Shown one piece after another: positions 5,572-7,231 of a stretch of DNA of 7,231 bases. Origin of the DNA: DATKMS01 sp041497995 (GTDB lineage: Bacteria > Desulfobacterota > Binatia > HRBIN30). Under the pieces are notes generated by a model. The model was given only the letters and a program-made list of their open reading frames with translations. It did not search any database and had not been told where the DNA came from. The DNA is taken from contig JBGQHM010000344.1 of NCBI GenBank assembly GCA_041497995.1, positions 1-7,231 of the forward strand. The letters run 5' to 3'. The first letter of the stretch is position 1. Each line of letters starts with the position of its first letter. The position numbers were made by a program, and so were the translations under genes.

Positions 5572-7231
5572 TGCGCTGGTTGATCGCCGAAGGTCTTTCG
5601 ATCGTGGGGCGGCAACAAGGCCATGAGCTGTGCGCGGAGCTCGCTGACCATGCGCTTGCCGTCTGAGGTCGACGACACATCGGTCACCTCCGTGAGGTCA
5701 TCGCCTCTCCGGAAGAGCTCCACGGTGCCTTCTTCGTGCAAGACCAAGTGCCAGTCTTGGGTGAGAAGCGACCGCATCTCACCCCGCCTTCCAAGCGGAT
5801 ACGCCGGATGATTGATGACACCTGGCAGAGATTCCGAGAGGGCGAGCCCGGCATCGCCGGGCGTTGCGACAGGCTGTCCTTCCCAGGACGCAGCGAGGCT
5901 AGTGCCGGGAAACCGTATGCCGTTGTCGAGCCCAACCATCGCCATCACCGTGGCGGGAATCGCCTGCAGGCTGACGACCTCGTGCACGCGGCGGCCCGCC
6001 GGTACGCCCGGGGAGCGAATGACGAGCGGCACGTGGATCTGATCGCGGTAGAGACTGTTGCCATGGCCGATCAGACCATGCTCGCCGAACGATTCGCCGT
6101 GATCCGAGGTGAGCATGAGCAACGTCTTGTCGAGCAAGCCGAGCTCCGACAGACGCGCCAACAGGTCGCCGACTTGCGCGTCCAGATACACTAGCGAAGC
6201 ATCGTAGCCGTCGATCTCGGCCTGCAACTCCTCCGCGGACAGGGTCAGTTTTCTGTATCGAATCGGTTTGAAAAGATCGGGGACCATGTCTGAGTTGATG
6301 CGATTTCCCGGATTGGGACGTGCAGAGAACCTGGTGTCGTACGGAGGCGGCGCAACATATGGATCGTGCACGTCCAGGTAGTTCAAGAACGCGAAGAACG
6401 GAGCGTCCCGATGGACCTCGACCCAGTGCAGAAATTCCCGGTTCACCTCCGTGGCGCGCTTTCGCCCGGGGACGTCGTAGTAGCGGAGCAGCGGCAGGCC
6501 ACTCAACGCCAGCTTGCCGTAGTAGGCGCGGCGCAACATGTCCGTTGGTGAGCTGAAGTACGCTTCGAAGTGCTGGAACCCACGCTCCAGCCCACTGCGA
6601 GGAACGACGTAGTAAGTGTTGGCCACGAACGCCGCGGTCGCATAACCGTGCGCCGTCAACACCTCGGCCAAAGTGGGGAAGCGGCGATCGAGCGGCGCGC
6701 CGTCGGCGCGGTGTTCGTGCGGGTAGCGCCCGGTCATGATCGTCGCATGCGACGGCAGCGTCCACGACGCCGTGGCGAAGGCATTTTCAAAGAGCACGCC
6801 CTGGCCTGCCAGCCGATCAATGTTCGGCGTGGTCGGCCGCGGATACCCGTACGCGGAGAGATGATCCGCACGCAGTGTATCGAGAGTGATGAGCAAGACG
6901 TTGGGTCGTCCGGCCTGGTCTCTGTCCACGCCGGGGGGCACCAGAGTTCCGGCCCGACTCAGGGACGCTCGCCCAGCGATGCTCAGTCCCGCCATCAGCA
7001 CCGTCGTCGCTACAAAGGCGCGCCCCAGAGAGCGGCAACTCAGAGGTGCTCGCGCACCGGCGAAGCGGAAGAGCTGCACGCTCACCCCACTGGCGAGCAG
7101 CACACACGCGAGTGGATGCAGCTTGCCCCAAACCGCTAACGGCTCATACGTCGCCAACCAGCCAAACAGGGCGTAACCGAGAAGATCCGGACGAAGTCGC
7201 GGTAGCAGACGACTGACGATGGCGGTCGGCA
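5568..7231 (-). CDS. Membrane-anchored sulfatase-like hydrolase/transferase (alkaline phosphatase superfamily), 5' end outside window
   Basis: The frame stays open to the right edge. The first start-like codon is TTG at 7157, but 24 further in-frame codons without a stop lie upstream, so the true start is probably outside. Residues are numbered from that TTG. The N-terminal part is hydrophobic (about 8-30 and 45-62, plus more upstream), suggesting several membrane helices before an extracytoplasmic catalytic domain. The domain begins at NVLLITLDTLRADHL (86-100; Asp93 is a likely metal ligand). It has the nucleophile-region signature SWTLPSHATIMTGRYP (131-146), FLNYLDVHDPYV (257-268) and the metal-site SDHGESFGEHG (351-361), followed by HGN...DQIHVPL (His365, His375). 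These are typical of the sulfatase Pfam family. The classical C/S-x-P-S-R motif reads T-L-P-S-H here, so formylglycine cannot form and Thr133 is the likely nucleophile, as in phosphoethanolamine or phosphoglycerol transferases. The substrate is unknown. The stop overlaps the next start (ATGA). Confidence 0.9.
   Translation of the reverse strand, partial: PTAIVSRLLPRLRPDLLGYALFGWLATYEPLAVWGKLHPLACVLLASGVSVQLFRFAGARAPLSCRSLGRAFVATTVLMAGLSIAGRASLSRAGTLVPPGVDRDQAGRPNVLLITLDTLRADHLSAYGYPRPTTPNIDRLAGQGVLFENAFATASWTLPSHATIMTGRYPHEHRADGAPLDRRFPTLAEVLTAHGYATAAFVANTYYVVPRSGLERGFQHFEAYFSSPTDMLRRAYYGKLALSGLPLLRYYDVPGRKRATEVNREFLHWVEVHRDAPFFAFLNYLDVHDPYVAPPPYDTRFSARPNPGNRINSDMVPDLFKPIRYRKLTLSAEELQAEIDGYDASLVYLDAQVGDLLARLSELGLLDKTLLMLTSDHGESFGEHGLIGHGNSLYRDQIHVPLVIRSPGVPAGRRVHEVVSLQAIPATVMAMVGLDNGIRFPGTSLAASWEGQPVATPGDAGLALSESLPGVINHPAYPLGRRGEMRSLLTQDWHLVLHEEGTVELFRRGDDLTEVTDVSSTSDGKRMVSELRAQLMALLPPHDRKTFGDQPAQ

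Noticed and set aside
5899..6765. Minus-strand ORF of 288 codons inside the sulfatase-like gene
   Set aside because: It is in another frame of a gene with complete superfamily motifs. The Arg-rich translation shows no motif of its own.
1..7231. CRISPR arrays, tRNA or rRNA genes, insertion sequences, direct repeats and phage-like features
   Set aside because: Reading both strands showed no regularly spaced repeats, no cloverleaf or rRNA-like segments, and no transposase or integrase motifs. Nearly all the sequence is covered by envelope-protein genes.

Overview
The window is a high-GC bacterial segment in which every supported gene lies on the minus strand. Transcription therefore runs from the right edge to the left edge. 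The proteins are cell-envelope proteins: one membrane-anchored sulfatase/alkaline-phosphatase-superfamily enzyme, three polytopic GT-C type (lipid-linked sugar) glycosyltransferases, and one membrane-anchored SGNH/GDSL hydrolase. The high GC, the multi-TM glycosyltransferase with a DSNLDWGQD motif, and the non-ATG starts would suit an environmental Acidobacteriota, Myxococcota or similar genome. No marker gene is present, so the phylum is only a guess.

Layout in transcription order. (1) 7231-5568: sulfatase-like enzyme, cut at its 5' end by the window edge, with Thr where classical sulfatases have the formylglycine-forming Cys/Ser. (2) 5571-3451: a 706-residue GT-C-like membrane protein whose ATG overlaps the previous stop (ATGA). 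(3) 3467-2418: SGNH hydrolase with an N-terminal membrane anchor, GTG start, overlapping gene 2 by 17 bp. (4) about 2406-742: family-39-like (PMT-type) glycosyltransferase whose Shine-Dalgarno sequence sits on the stop of gene 3. (5) After a gap of about 140 bp, 598-1: the N-terminal 199 residues of another GT39/ArnT-like membrane protein, cut at its 3' end by the left window edge and with clearly lower GC than the rest.

Genes 1-4 are so tightly packed that they are almost certainly one translationally coupled operon. Gene 5 could be read through from it, because no terminator is visible between them. Together they suggest building or decorating a surface or secreted glycan outside the cytoplasmic membrane: GT-C enzymes transfer sugars from polyprenyl-phosphate carriers, the SGNH enzyme could remove or add acyl groups, and the sulfatase-like enzyme could remove or transfer a phospho- or sulfo-group. 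The substrate cannot be read from the sequence. No RNA genes, CRISPR arrays, insertion sequences or convincing terminators were seen.
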